Shown: one piece after another, positions 16,179 to 25,141 of the stretch
Layout of the letters: the number at the start of each line of letters is the position of its first letter
Numbering within the stretch: the stretch's first letter is position 1
Assembly (NCBI GenBank): GCA_024234875.1
Contig: JACKNM010000011.1
Span: 1-64,000, forward strand
DNA: 64,000 bases
Reading direction: 5' to 3'
Source of the DNA: Ectothiorhodospiraceae bacterium
Lineage (GTDB): Bacteria > Pseudomonadota > Gammaproteobacteria > HK1
The notes under the pieces: generated by a model
Told to the model about the DNA's origin: nothing
The model's database searches: none
The model's input: the letters and a program-made list of their open reading frames with translations, nothing else
Made by a program: the position numbers and the translations under genes

Positions 16179-19100
16179 GCCGGCGCCGGAGACCCGCATC
16201 GAGGACATCTACGAGCTGAGCCCGCTACAAGAGGCGATGCTCGTGCAGTGCCTCTACGCCGGGCGCTCCGACGCGCAGATGAACCAGGCGGTGCTCGAGC
16301 TCGAGGGCGAGCTCGACGAGGGCCGGCTGCGCGAGGCGCTCGGCGGGGTGCTCGCTCGCCACCCGGTGCTGCGCACCGCGTTCGTGTGGGAGGACCTCGA
16401 CCAGCCCTACCAGGTGGTGGAGGCCGAGGTCGCGCCGGTGCTCGTGGTCGAGGACTGGACCACGCGCGACGCCGACGAGCAGGCGCGATCGCTCGAGCGC
16501 CTGTTGGAGGCCGATCGCGCGGCCGGGTTCGATCTCCGCCGACCCCCGTTGTTGCGCCTGATCGCGATCCGCACCGGGCCGCGGGCGTTCTCCCTGGTGT
16601 GGAGCTTTCACCACATCATCCTCGACGGGCTGTCGTTCACCGTGGTGCTCGGCGACTTCTGGCGGCTCGCCGCCGGCGCCGGGTCGACCCTGCCGCCGGC
16701 GCCACCGGACTACGGGGCGTTCGTGCGCTGGCTCCACGGGCGCGACGCGGCGCGGGCCGAGCGGTACTGGGTCGAGCGGCTCGCCGGCATCGACGGGCCG
16801 ACGCACCTGCCGGTCGACCGCGCCGGCCCCGGCGCCATCACCACCGGAGTCGGCACCCGCACCGTCTCCGCAGTCCTCGACGCCGAGCTCGCCGGCGGCA
16901 TCCGCGACATGGCGCGTGCATGCCGCGTGACCACCAACACCGTGATGCAGGGCGCGTGGGCGCTGATGCTGGCGCGCTACTGCGGCAGCGACGACGTGGT
17001 GTTCGGCGTCGTGGTCAGCGGTCGGCCGGTCGACGTCGCGCGCTCGCAGGAGATGGTGGGTCTGTTCGTCAACGCGCTGCCGGCACGGGTGACGGTCGAC
17101 CCGCGCCGGCCGCTGCGGGAGTGGCTGCAGGCGCTGCAGTCCGAGCAGCTCGAGCTGCGTGAGCACGACTACTGCTCGCTGGCGCAGATCCAGGGCTGGG
17201 CTGGACTGCCGCGCGGGCTGCCGCCGTTCGAGAGCACCGTCATCTTCGAGAACTGGTACTACGACAGCGCCTCGCGCGAGACCGGCTCGGCGGGGGCGCT
17301 GCGCTCGGTGAAGTTCCGCAAGGGCAGCGACCAGCCACTCACCTTCGACGTCTTCGCCAGCGCGCAAATGATGCGCCTCGACCTGCTCCACGACCCCGAG
17401 CGCTTCGAGACTCCGGTGGTCGAGCGCATGCTGGAGCACCTGAAACGGCTGCTCGCCGGCTTCGTGCAGGCGCCGGCCGCACCGCTCGGCTCGTTCGAGA
17501 TGGTCGGCGCCGCTGACCGCGCCGCGCTCGAGCGTGTCAACGCGACCACCCGCGCCCTCGGCGCGGTCGGGCTCCACGAGCTCTTCGAGCGCCGGGCGGA
17601 GCGGCTGCCGGATGCGATCGCGTTGGAGCTCGGCGCCATACACCTCACCTGTCGCGAGCTCGACGTCGCCGCCAATCGGCTCGCCCATCACCTGGCCGCC
17701 GAGGGGGTGACGAGCGGCACCGTCGTCGGGGTCCTGCTCGAGCGCTCGGTCGAGGCGGTGATCGGGCTGCTCGCGGTGCTCAAGGCCGGCGGCACCTTCG
17801 TCGCCTTCGATCCGGCCGACCCGGCCGATCGCCTGGCGTGGATGCTCGCGGACTCGCGCGCGCCGTGTGTGCTGACCCGCTCGGCGCTCGCGCCGCGTCT
17901 GGCCGAGACCGCAGCGCGCGTGGTGTGCGTCGACGGCGACGCGGAGGCGATTGCCGCACGCCCGCCCGACGCGCCCACCGTCCGGTGCGAGCCCGACGAC
18001 GTCGCCTACCTCATCTACACGTCCGGCTCGACCGGGCGGCCGAAGGGCGCGATGGGCACCCATCGCGGCATGGTCAACCGTATCGAGTGGATGCTCGAGC
18101 GTCATCCGTTCGCTGCCGACGAGCGCGCGTGCCAGAAGACCACGCTCGGCTTCGTCGACTGCATCACCGAGATCTTCACCCCGCTCGCCGCCGGCGCGCC
18201 GCTGGCGATCGCGCCGGACGCGGTCGCGCGAGACGCCGACGCGCTGGCGCGTTTCGTCGCCGCGCAGCGGATCACGCGGCTGGTGGTGGTGCCGTCGCTA
18301 CTGCGCGCCTTTCTCGACCTGGACCACGCCACCGTCGCCGGGCTCGCCTGCGTGCGGCACTGGGTGACCAGCGGGGAGCGCCTCGCGCCCGAGCTCGAGC
18401 GCGAGCTGGTCGAGCGCTTTCCCGCGGCCACGGTGCTGAATCTCTACGGCTCGTCCGAGGTCGCCGGCGACGTGACCGCGTTCGACGCCTCCGAGCGCGC
18501 CGGTCGTGGCGGATCGCTGATCGGCCGCCCGATCGCGAACACCGCGGTGCACGTGCTCGGCAGCCACATGACGGCGCAACCGATCGGGGTGCCGGGCGAG
18601 CTCCATGTCGCCGGCTTCGGTCTCGCCCGCGGCTATCTCGGCCGCGACGACCTGACCGCCGAGCGCTTCTCGCCGAGCCCGCTGGCGGCGTGCTGGCCCG
18701 ATGGTCGGCTGTACCGGACCGGCGACCTGGTGCGGATGCACGACGACGGGGTGCTCGAGTACCTCGGGCGCGTCGATCAGCAGCTCAAGGTCCGCGGCCA
18801 TCGGGTCGAGCCGGCCGAGGTCGAGCTCGCGCTCACCGCTCACCCCGCGGTACGCGAGGCGGTGGTGAGCGGCGACGGTGAGCACCTGCTGGCGCATCTG
18901 GTCCTCGGCGAGGACGCCACGGTCGACCCCGAGGCGCTGCGTGCGCACGTCGCCGCGCGTCTGCCGGCCTACATGGTTCCGGCCGCGTTCACCGTCGTCG
19001 AGCGGGTGCCGCTGACCGCGAGTGGCAAGGTCGACCGGCGCGCGCTGGCCGCGACCGGGAAGCGAATCGGCGCCGCGACCGCACACGTCGAGCCCGCCAC

Positions 19101-22100
19101 CGACACCGAGCGCCGACTGGCCGAGATCTGGAAGCCCCTGCTCGGGGTCGAGCGGGTGGGGCGCGGAGACGGCTTCTTCGCGCTCGGCGGGCACTCCCTC
19201 GGCGCGGCGCGGGTGCTGAACCGGGTTCGTCACACCTTCGGGGTCGATCTCGCGCTGCGTGACCTGTTCGACGCGCCGACGCTGGCCGGGCTGGCGGCGC
19301 GAATCGATGCCGGCACCGGCCGGGCGGAATCCACGGCCACCCCGATCCCGGTGACGCCGCGCCCGAGCGCCCCCGAGGACCCCGCGTTGGCGGCGTCCTT
19401 CGGCCAGGAGCGACTGTGGTTCCTGCACCAGCTCGACCCCGCCGGCGCGGCCTACAACCTCACCACCACGATCCGGCTCGCGGGGGCGGCCGACGTCGAT
19501 GCACTGCGCATCGCTCTGGCCGGGCTGGTCGCCCGTCACGAGGTGCTGCGGACCACCTTCGCCTTCGTCGACCACCGCCTGACCCAGGTGGTGTCGCCGC
19601 CGGCGCCGGTCGACCTCACCGTGATCCCGGCGTCGGACGGACCGCAACCGGTGGTGCGCGCGCTGCGCGGGCTCGCCTGGGCGCCGTTCGACCTCGCCGC
19701 TGGCCCGCTGCTGCGTGCGGCGGTGGTGGTCGGGGACGACCTGCTGTTGCAGGTGACCGCGCATCACACCGTCAGCGACCGCTGGTCGATGGGGATCCTG
19801 TCGCGCGAGGTCGTGGCGCTGTACGCCGCGGCGCGCGACGGCACGCCGGCGGCGCTCCCGGAGCTCGCCATCCAGTACGCCGACTTCGCCGCCTGGGAGC
19901 GGGCGTCGCTGGATGCGGAGACCACCGAGCGCGAGGTCGCGTACTGGCGGCATCAGCTCGCGGACCTCGCCCCGCTCGACCTGCCGACCGACCATCCGCG
20001 GCCGGCGGTGAAGCGGCCGGTCGGCGCGCGCGCGACCGCGGTGCTGCCGGCGTCCCTGGTCGGTGCCGTGCGCGCCCTCGCTCGTGGTGAGGGGACGACC
20101 GAGTTCACCGTCCTCGCCACCGTGGTGGCGGCGCTGCTGCATCGTCTCGCCGGCCAGGACGACATCGCCATCGGCACCCCGGTGGCCAATCGCAGCCGAC
20201 CGGAGCTGGAGCCCCTGATCGGCTTCTTCACCAATACCCTGGTGCTGCGGGTCGACCTCTCGGCGGCGCCGACGACGCGCGCGTTGCTCGGGCGCGTGAG
20301 CGCGGACCTGGTCGATGCGCTGGCCCACCAGCGCCTTCCGTTCGAGCGGCTGGTGGAGGCCCTCAACCCGCCGCGGGACCCGGGCCGCAGCCCCCTGTTC
20401 CAGGCGCTGGTGGTCGAGTTGCAGGCCCCGGAGATCCAGTCGCTCGGTCGGAGCTCACGCGGTGTCGTGCACGACCCGCGCGGGGCGACGGACCACGATC
20501 TCGAGGTCTACCTCGGCATCACCGGCGACGGCCTCGTGGTGGACGTCCGCTACAGCACCGAGCTGTTCGAGCCGCACACCGTCGCCGGCTGGATCGCGGC
20601 GCTCGAGGTGCTGCTCGGTCGCATGACCGCGGAGCCCGACCGGCGCATCGATTCCATCGCGCTGCTCGAGGCCGATGCGCAGCAGGCAGTCCTCGGGATG
20701 GGGCGCGGACCGGACCTGCCGGTGCCGGCATCGACGGTGCTCGACCTCTTCCACGCCCAGGTCGCGCGCGCGCCCGACGCGGTCGCGGTCGGCGCCGCGG
20801 ATGGCGAGACGACCTACGCCCGACTCGCCGATCGGGCGCGGGTGCTCGCCGCCCGACTGCGCGCGCTGGGCGCCGGGCCGGGAGAGCGGGTGGCGGTCTG
20901 TCTCGATCGCACCCTCGACCTGCCCGCCACCCTGCTCGCGGTGATGGCCTCGGGCGCGGCCTACGTCCCCCTCGACCCGGCGTTTCCGACCGAGCGCATC
21001 CGCTACATGCTCGAGCACTCGGGGGCGCGGGTGGTGGTCACCCAGGGTCGACTGGGCCTCGAGTGGCCGGGTCACGAGGTGCTCGACCTCGACGCCGACG
21101 CCCCGGCCGGCGGCGAGCGCGCGCCGGAGAACGTGGCCCTCGGTCCCGGCGACGGCGCCTACGTCATCTACACCTCGGGATCCACCGGGCGGCCGAAGGG
21201 CGTGTGCATCTCCCACGGCGCACTGGCGAACCTGCTGTGGTCGATGCACGCGAGCCTCGGGGTCACCCACGGCGACGTCCTCGCCGCGGTGACCACGCTG
21301 TCGTTCGACATCGCCGGCCTCGAGCTGTTCCTGCCGCTGGTGGCCGGTGCGCGGCTGGAGATCGTGTCGCGCGAGGAGGCCGCCGACGGCGTCGCCCTCG
21401 CGTCGCGACTCGAGCGGTGCTCGGCGACGGTGATGCAGGCGACGCCGGCCACCTGGCGTCTGCTGCTCGACAGCGGCTGGCGAGGAAGGCACGAGCTGGT
21501 CGCGCTGTGTGGCGGTGAGGCGATGCCGGCCGCGCTGGCGACGGCGCTTCGCGGCTGCACGCGCGCGGTCTGGAACCTCTACGGGCCGACCGAGACCACC
21601 ATCTGGTCGACCGCCGAGCGGCTCGACGACGCGAGCGTCGGCGCCACCGTGTCGATCGGTCGTCCGATCGGTAACACCCGCGTCTACGTGCTCGACGACG
21701 GCCAGGTTCCGGTCCCGGTCGGCGTGCGCGGCGAGATCTGGATCGCCGGTGACGGTGTGGCCGACGGCTACTGGTCGCAACCCGAGCTGACCATCGAGCG
21801 CTTCTTGCCCGACCCGTTCGCGGCCGACCCCGGGGCGCGCATGTATCGCACCGGTGACGTCGGGCGATGGCGGCGCGACGGGCGCCTGGAGCACCTCGGA
21901 CGGGCCGATCAGCAGATCAAGCTCCGCGGCCATCGCATCGAGCCGGCGGAGATCGAGGCGGTGCTCGCCACCGTCACCGGCTCACCCGAGGTGAGTGTGC
22001 TCTGCCGCGAGGATCGCCCCGGCGACCAGCGTCTGGTCGCCTACCTCGTCGGCGGCACGTCGCTCCCCGACGACGAGGCGCTGCGTGCGCACGCCCGCGA

Positions 22101-23397
22101 GCACCTGCCCGTGTACATGGTGCCGTCGAGCTTCGTGCGACTGGATGCCTTTCCACGCACGCCGAACGGCAAGCTCGATCGGGCGCGCCTCCCGGCGCCG
22201 GCCGCGAGTGTCGCGCCGCGGGCGCAGGCGCTGGTCGAGCCGGCGACCCCGACCGAGCGCCTCCTCGCCGAGATCTGGGCCGGGGTGTTGGGCCTCCCAC
22301 GGGTCAGCGTGGTGGAGAACTTCTTCGACCTCGGCGGCCACTCCCTGCTCGTCGTCGACGTCATCGCCCAGATGCGCGAGCGCACCGGCGTGCAGCTCCC
22401 GCCGCGCGAGTTCATGATGCAGAGCCTGCGCCAGATCGCCGCCGCGTACGATCGCGCGCGCGAGGGCGGGGAGCGCGCGGCGGCCGTCGACGAGTCGGCG
22501 GCGGAGGCGACGCACGAGCAGCCGTCGCGTCCTGCGGAATCGGCCGCGCCGGCGCAACGACCGGTTCCCGGGCCGGCGATGGTGGTCGCCGCCGGGGAGC
22601 GGATCGAGCCGCTGTTCTTCGGGCCCGACGACGCCCGACTCTACGGCTGTCTGCACCGGCCGGCGGACGACGCGCCGCCACCGATGGTGGCCGTGGTCTG
22701 TCAGCCGGCGGGGCGCGAGTACGTGCGCTGCCACCGCTCGCTGCGCCAGCTCTGCACCGTTCTCGCACGGGCCGGGATCGCGAGCCTGCGCTTCGACTAC
22801 TTCGGTGCCGGTGACTCCGCCGGCGAGTCCGACGAGGCGCGCCTCGCGCGTTGGGTGGATGACGCCGCGCAGGCGGTGCGGCTCGCGCGGTCGCGCACCG
22901 GCGCGCCGCGGGTGGCGCTGGTCGGGGTGCGGCTGGGGGCGGCGGTCGCGCTTCGTTGCGCGCTCGAGCGCGAGTCCGTCGATCGGCTGGTGCTGTGGGC
23001 GCCGACGGTTCACGGCGCGTCGTTCATGCACGACATGCGCGAGCAGCGCGCGGCGTTCGAGCGTCGCGTCGAGGGTCGGTTCGGGCCGCTGCCACCCGAG
23101 CTCGAGGCCGACGGCGAGCTCGACTTCATGGGCTTTCGCTTCGGCCGCGCCTTCGTCGACGAGATCGAGGCCCTGGATCTCCTCGCGCTCGCCGGCGCGC
23201 CGGCGGCGCGCGCGCTGGTGGTCGACAACGAGGGCGACGCGGCGATCGACGCGCTGGCGGAGCGACTGCGTGGCGGCGGTGTCGACACCACGCTCGACCA
23301 CATCGAGGCGCCGGCGATCTGGAAGGCGGAGCCCTATCAGGGCCTGGTACCGGCGAGGAGCCTCGCGCGCATCCTCGAATGGCTGCAGGAGGGCTGA
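16171..23397 (+). CDS. NRPS C-A-PCP-C-A-PCP with C-terminal hydrolase-like domain
   Basis: 2408 aa from GTG 16171, overlapping the previous stop by 8 nt; starts IEDIYELSPLQ, an acceptor-type N-terminus after an epimerase. Module 1: C (HHIILDG), A (about 467-965) and PCP (LGGHSLG). This A domain lacks the Asp that clamps an alpha-amino group: the pocket reads V, D, T, V, V, S, L, G, D and YGPTE is YGSSE, the pattern of beta-alanine/beta-amino-acid adenylation domains (BlmIV, Ebony). Module 2: C (HHTVSDRWS), A (about 1520-2007) and PCP (LGGHSLL). Its pocket reads D, I, L, Q, L, G, L, I, W, the published Gly code. The C-terminal 260 residues are an alpha/beta-hydrolase fold where a releasing TE is expected, but the nucleophile elbow reads GVRLG with Arg 2254 in place of Ser. 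It resembles the exosortase-associated hydrolase group rather than classical TE domains. Release by this domain alone is therefore doubtful. Confidence 0.92.
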   Translation: MAEPAPETRIEDIYELSPLQEAMLVQCLYAGRSDAQMNQAVLELEGELDEGRLREALGGVLARHPVLRTAFVWEDLDQPYQVVEAEVAPVLVVEDWTTRDADEQARSLERLLEADRAAGFDLRRPPLLRLIAIRTGPRAFSLVWSFHHIILDGLSFTVVLGDFWRLAAGAGSTLPPAPPDYGAFVRWLHGRDAARAERYWVERLAGIDGPTHLPVDRAGPGAITTGVGTRTVSAVLDAELAGGIRDMARACRVTTNTVMQGAWALMLARYCGSDDVVFGVVVSGRPVDVARSQEMVGLFVNALPARVTVDPRRPLREWLQALQSEQLELREHDYCSLAQIQGWAGLPRGLPPFESTVIFENWYYDSASRETGSAGALRSVKFRKGSDQPLTFDVFASAQMMRLDLLHDPERFETPVVERMLEHLKRLLAGFVQAPAAPLGSFEMVGAADRAALERVNATTRALGAVGLHELFERRAERLPDAIALELGAIHLTCRELDVAANRLAHHLAAEGVTSGTVVGVLLERSVEAVIGLLAVLKAGGTFVAFDPADPADRLAWMLADSRAPCVLTRSALAPRLAETAARVVCVDGDAEAIAARPPDAPTVRCEPDDVAYLIYTSGSTGRPKGAMGTHRGMVNRIEWMLERHPFAADERACQKTTLGFVDCITEIFTPLAAGAPLAIAPDAVARDADALARFVAAQRITRLVVVPSLLRAFLDLDHATVAGLACVRHWVTSGERLAPELERELVERFPAATVLNLYGSSEVAGDVTAFDASERAGRGGSLIGRPIANTAVHVLGSHMTAQPIGVPGELHVAGFGLARGYLGRDDLTAERFSPSPLAACWPDGRLYRTGDLVRMHDDGVLEYLGRVDQQLKVRGHRVEPAEVELALTAHPAVREAVVSGDGEHLLAHLVLGEDATVDPEALRAHVAARLPAYMVPAAFTVVERVPLTASGKVDRRALAATGKRIGAATAHVEPATDTERRLAEIWKPLLGVERVGRGDGFFALGGHSLGAARVLNRVRHTFGVDLALRDLFDAPTLAGLAARIDAGTGRAESTATPIPVTPRPSAPEDPALAASFGQERLWFLHQLDPAGAAYNLTTTIRLAGAADVDALRIALAGLVARHEVLRTTFAFVDHRLTQVVSPPAPVDLTVIPASDGPQPVVRALRGLAWAPFDLAAGPLLRAAVVVGDDLLLQVTAHHTVSDRWSMGILSREVVALYAAARDGTPAALPELAIQYADFAAWERASLDAETTEREVAYWRHQLADLAPLDLPTDHPRPAVKRPVGARATAVLPASLVGAVRALARGEGTTEFTVLATVVAALLHRLAGQDDIAIGTPVANRSRPELEPLIGFFTNTLVLRVDLSAAPTTRALLGRVSADLVDALAHQRLPFERLVEALNPPRDPGRSPLFQALVVELQAPEIQSLGRSSRGVVHDPRGATDHDLEVYLGITGDGLVVDVRYSTELFEPHTVAGWIAALEVLLGRMTAEPDRRIDSIALLEADAQQAVLGMGRGPDLPVPASTVLDLFHAQVARAPDAVAVGAADGETTYARLADRARVLAARLRALGAGPGERVAVCLDRTLDLPATLLAVMASGAAYVPLDPAFPTERIRYMLEHSGARVVVTQGRLGLEWPGHEVLDLDADAPAGGERAPENVALGPGDGAYVIYTSGSTGRPKGVCISHGALANLLWSMHASLGVTHGDVLAAVTTLSFDIAGLELFLPLVAGARLEIVSREEAADGVALASRLERCSATVMQATPATWRLLLDSGWRGRHELVALCGGEAMPAALATALRGCTRAVWNLYGPTETTIWSTAERLDDASVGATVSIGRPIGNTRVYVLDDGQVPVPVGVRGEIWIAGDGVADGYWSQPELTIERFLPDPFAADPGARMYRTGDVGRWRRDGRLEHLGRADQQIKLRGHRIEPAEIEAVLATVTGSPEVSVLCREDRPGDQRLVAYLVGGTSLPDDEALRAHAREHLPVYMVPSSFVRLDAFPRTPNGKLDRARLPAPAASVAPRAQALVEPATPTERLLAEIWAGVLGLPRVSVVENFFDLGGHSLLVVDVIAQMRERTGVQLPPREFMMQSLRQIAAAYDRAREGGERAAAVDESAAEATHEQPSRPAESAAPAQRPVPGPAMVVAAGERIEPLFFGPDDARLYGCLHRPADDAPPPMVAVVCQPAGREYVRCHRSLRQLCTVLARAGIASLRFDYFGAGDSAGESDEARLARWVDDAAQAVRLARSRTGAPRVALVGVRLGAAVALRCALERESVDRLVLWAPTVHGASFMHDMREQRAAFERRVEGRFGPLPPELEADGELDFMGFRFGRAFVDEIEALDLLALAGAPAARALVVDNEGDAAIDALAERLRGGGVDTTLDHIEAPAIWKAEPYQGLVPARSLARILEWLQEG

Positions 23398-23400
23398 GGT

Positions 23401-24321
23401 GTGACCGGTTTCACGGAACGCGTGGCCGCCATGGGCGACGACTCGGGGCTGGTCGGGGTGCTGGCGCTTCCCGAGGCACGTCCGGGCGCCGAAGGTGGGA
23501 CGTGCGTCATCATTCTCGGTGCCGGTCTCGTGCACCATGTGGGTCCCAATCGGCTGATGGTTCGGTTGGCACGGCGACTCGCCGAGCGTGGGTATCCGGC
23601 GATTCGATTCGATCACCGTGGCATCGGAGACAGCGGCCCGCGGCGCGACGACACCTCGTTCGAGGTCGGCGCGATTGCCGAGTGTCGCGAGGTCATGGAC
23701 CACATGGCGGCGAACGAGAACTGCGACCAGTTCGTGCTCCTGGGGCTGTGCTCCGGTGCCGATACCGCACTTCGCGTGGCGGCGGTCGATACACGCGTCG
23801 TCGGTGCGGTGATGATCAACGGCGTCGGGCAGGGGCAGGGTGTGGACCAGGCGTGGGACACCTACGAGTACGTGCGCGGCCAGACCCGGCACTACGTGCG
23901 TCGCTCGCTGTTCAACCTCGACAGCTGGTGGCGCGCGCTCACCGGGCGCATCCAGTACCGCCGGCTGTTCGGGATCCTGTTCCGTGCCGTTCGCGACCGC
24001 CTGGTGCCGCCGAAGACGGTGGTCAGCGCCGCGCAGCAGGTGGCGGCGGACATCGCCGGCGTGATGGAGCGCGGAACGCGGCTGCTGTGGGTGCAGTCCG
24101 AGGGTGACGCGTCGCAGACCTATCTCGAGACGATGCTCGGTAAGAGCTCGCAGCGGTTGCTCGCGAGCGGACGCGCCGAGCTGGTCGTCATCCCCCACAA
24201 CGACCACCTCCTGACCGCGCGCCACGGACAGCAGCGGCTGATCGAGCTGACCGAGCAGTGGATAGCCAGCGCGTCGTCGGGCGCGCGAGGCGAGGTCGGC
24301 GCGCACGGGGCGGCGCGGTGA
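23401..24321 (+). CDS. Alpha/beta hydrolase with a Cys-type nucleophile elbow
   Basis: 306 aa from GTG 23401, three bases after the NRPS stop, with AGGAGG inside the upstream coding end. The fold is clear: an N-terminal strand region (VIILGAGLVHHVGPN), RFDHRGIGDS, the elbow GLCSGAD (Cys 117 at the nucleophile position), and a late His in IPHNDHLL. It resembles the small hydrolases that travel in pairs in exosortase/EPS loci. The C-terminal domain of the preceding NRPS looks like the partner type (GVRLGA elbow), so the pair is split between a fused and a free form. Likely roles are product release or trimming, or proofreading of the assembly line; the sequence does not decide. Possible alternative: a hydrolase acting in the neighbouring polysaccharide pathway. 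Confidence 0.8.
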   Translation: MTGFTERVAAMGDDSGLVGVLALPEARPGAEGGTCVIILGAGLVHHVGPNRLMVRLARRLAERGYPAIRFDHRGIGDSGPRRDDTSFEVGAIAECREVMDHMAANENCDQFVLLGLCSGADTALRVAAVDTRVVGAVMINGVGQGQGVDQAWDTYEYVRGQTRHYVRRSLFNLDSWWRALTGRIQYRRLFGILFRAVRDRLVPPKTVVSAAQQVAADIAGVMERGTRLLWVQSEGDASQTYLETMLGKSSQRLLASGRAELVVIPHNDHLLTARHGQQRLIELTEQWIASASSGARGEVGAHGAAR

Positions 24322-24346
24322 TGCTGGCCGCCCGGACGATGCATCG

Positions 24347-25141
24347 ATGACCGACCGCAGCTCGTGGCTCGCCCGCCAGCGCACGCGCGCCAACCCGCGC
24401 ATGCGACTCCTGTGCCTGCCCTACGCGGGCGGCGGGTCCGCCATCTACCGCGGCTACGGCGAGCGTGTGCCGGCCGACGTCGAGGTCTGGGTGGCGCAGC
24501 TCCCCGGGCGCGAGAAGCGCTTCGGCGAGCCCGCGCTCACCAGCGTCGACGCGATTGCCGACAATCTGGCGGCGGCGCTGCTCGCGCCGCAGTGCGAGTT
24601 CCTGTCGTTGCCCTATGCATTCTTCGGGCACAGCCTCGGTGCCCTGGTCGGCTTCGAGCTGGTGCGCCGGCTGCGCGACGCCGGCATCGCGCCGCCGGCA
24701 CGGCTGTTCGCGTCCGCCCACCGTGCGCCGCAGTTGCCCGATCCCGATCCGCCGATCCACGGGCTCCCCGACGCCGAGTTCGCCGAGGAGCTGCGCACCC
24801 TGAACGGCACGCCGGCCGAGGTCTTCGAGTCACCCGAGCTGCTCGAGCTGGTGCTGCCGATGCTGCGCGCGGACTTCACCGCGGCCGAGACCTACGCCTA
24901 CCGGGACGCGGCGCCGCTCGCGTGCCCGATCACCGTGTTCGGCGGTCGCGACGATCACTGGATCGGGCCCGATGCACTCGACGCCTGGCGCGAGCAGACG
25001 GCGGCCGAGTGCCGGGTGCAGATCTTCGACGGTGACCACTTCTTCATCCACAGCGCGCAACAGGCGTTGTTGAGCGAGCTCGAGCGCGAGCTCGAGCAGT
25101 TGCTCGGGGCCGCGTTGCGGGCCGGGAGGTCGTCGTGCTGA
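24347..25141 (+). CDS. Type II thioesterase (external, editing)
   Basis: 264 aa from ATG 24347. This is the compact external thioesterase of NRPS/PKS clusters (GrsT/RifR family): N-terminal CLPYAGGGSA, AQLPGREKR, nucleophile Ser 96 in GHSLG, Asp in GGRDDHW and late His in GDHFFIH. Such enzymes free carrier arms blocked by wrong or decarboxylated acyl groups. It sits 25 nt after the hydrolase gene and its stop lies inside the next gene (7-nt overlap), so it is very probably on the same transcript as the NRPS genes. Its presence supports a working assembly line. Confidence 0.93.
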   Translation: MTDRSSWLARQRTRANPRMRLLCLPYAGGGSAIYRGYGERVPADVEVWVAQLPGREKRFGEPALTSVDAIADNLAAALLAPQCEFLSLPYAFFGHSLGALVGFELVRRLRDAGIAPPARLFASAHRAPQLPDPDPPIHGLPDAEFAEELRTLNGTPAEVFESPELLELVLPMLRADFTAAETYAYRDAAPLACPITVFGGRDDHWIGPDALDAWREQTAAECRVQIFDGDHFFIHSAQQALLSELERELEQLLGAALRAGRSSC

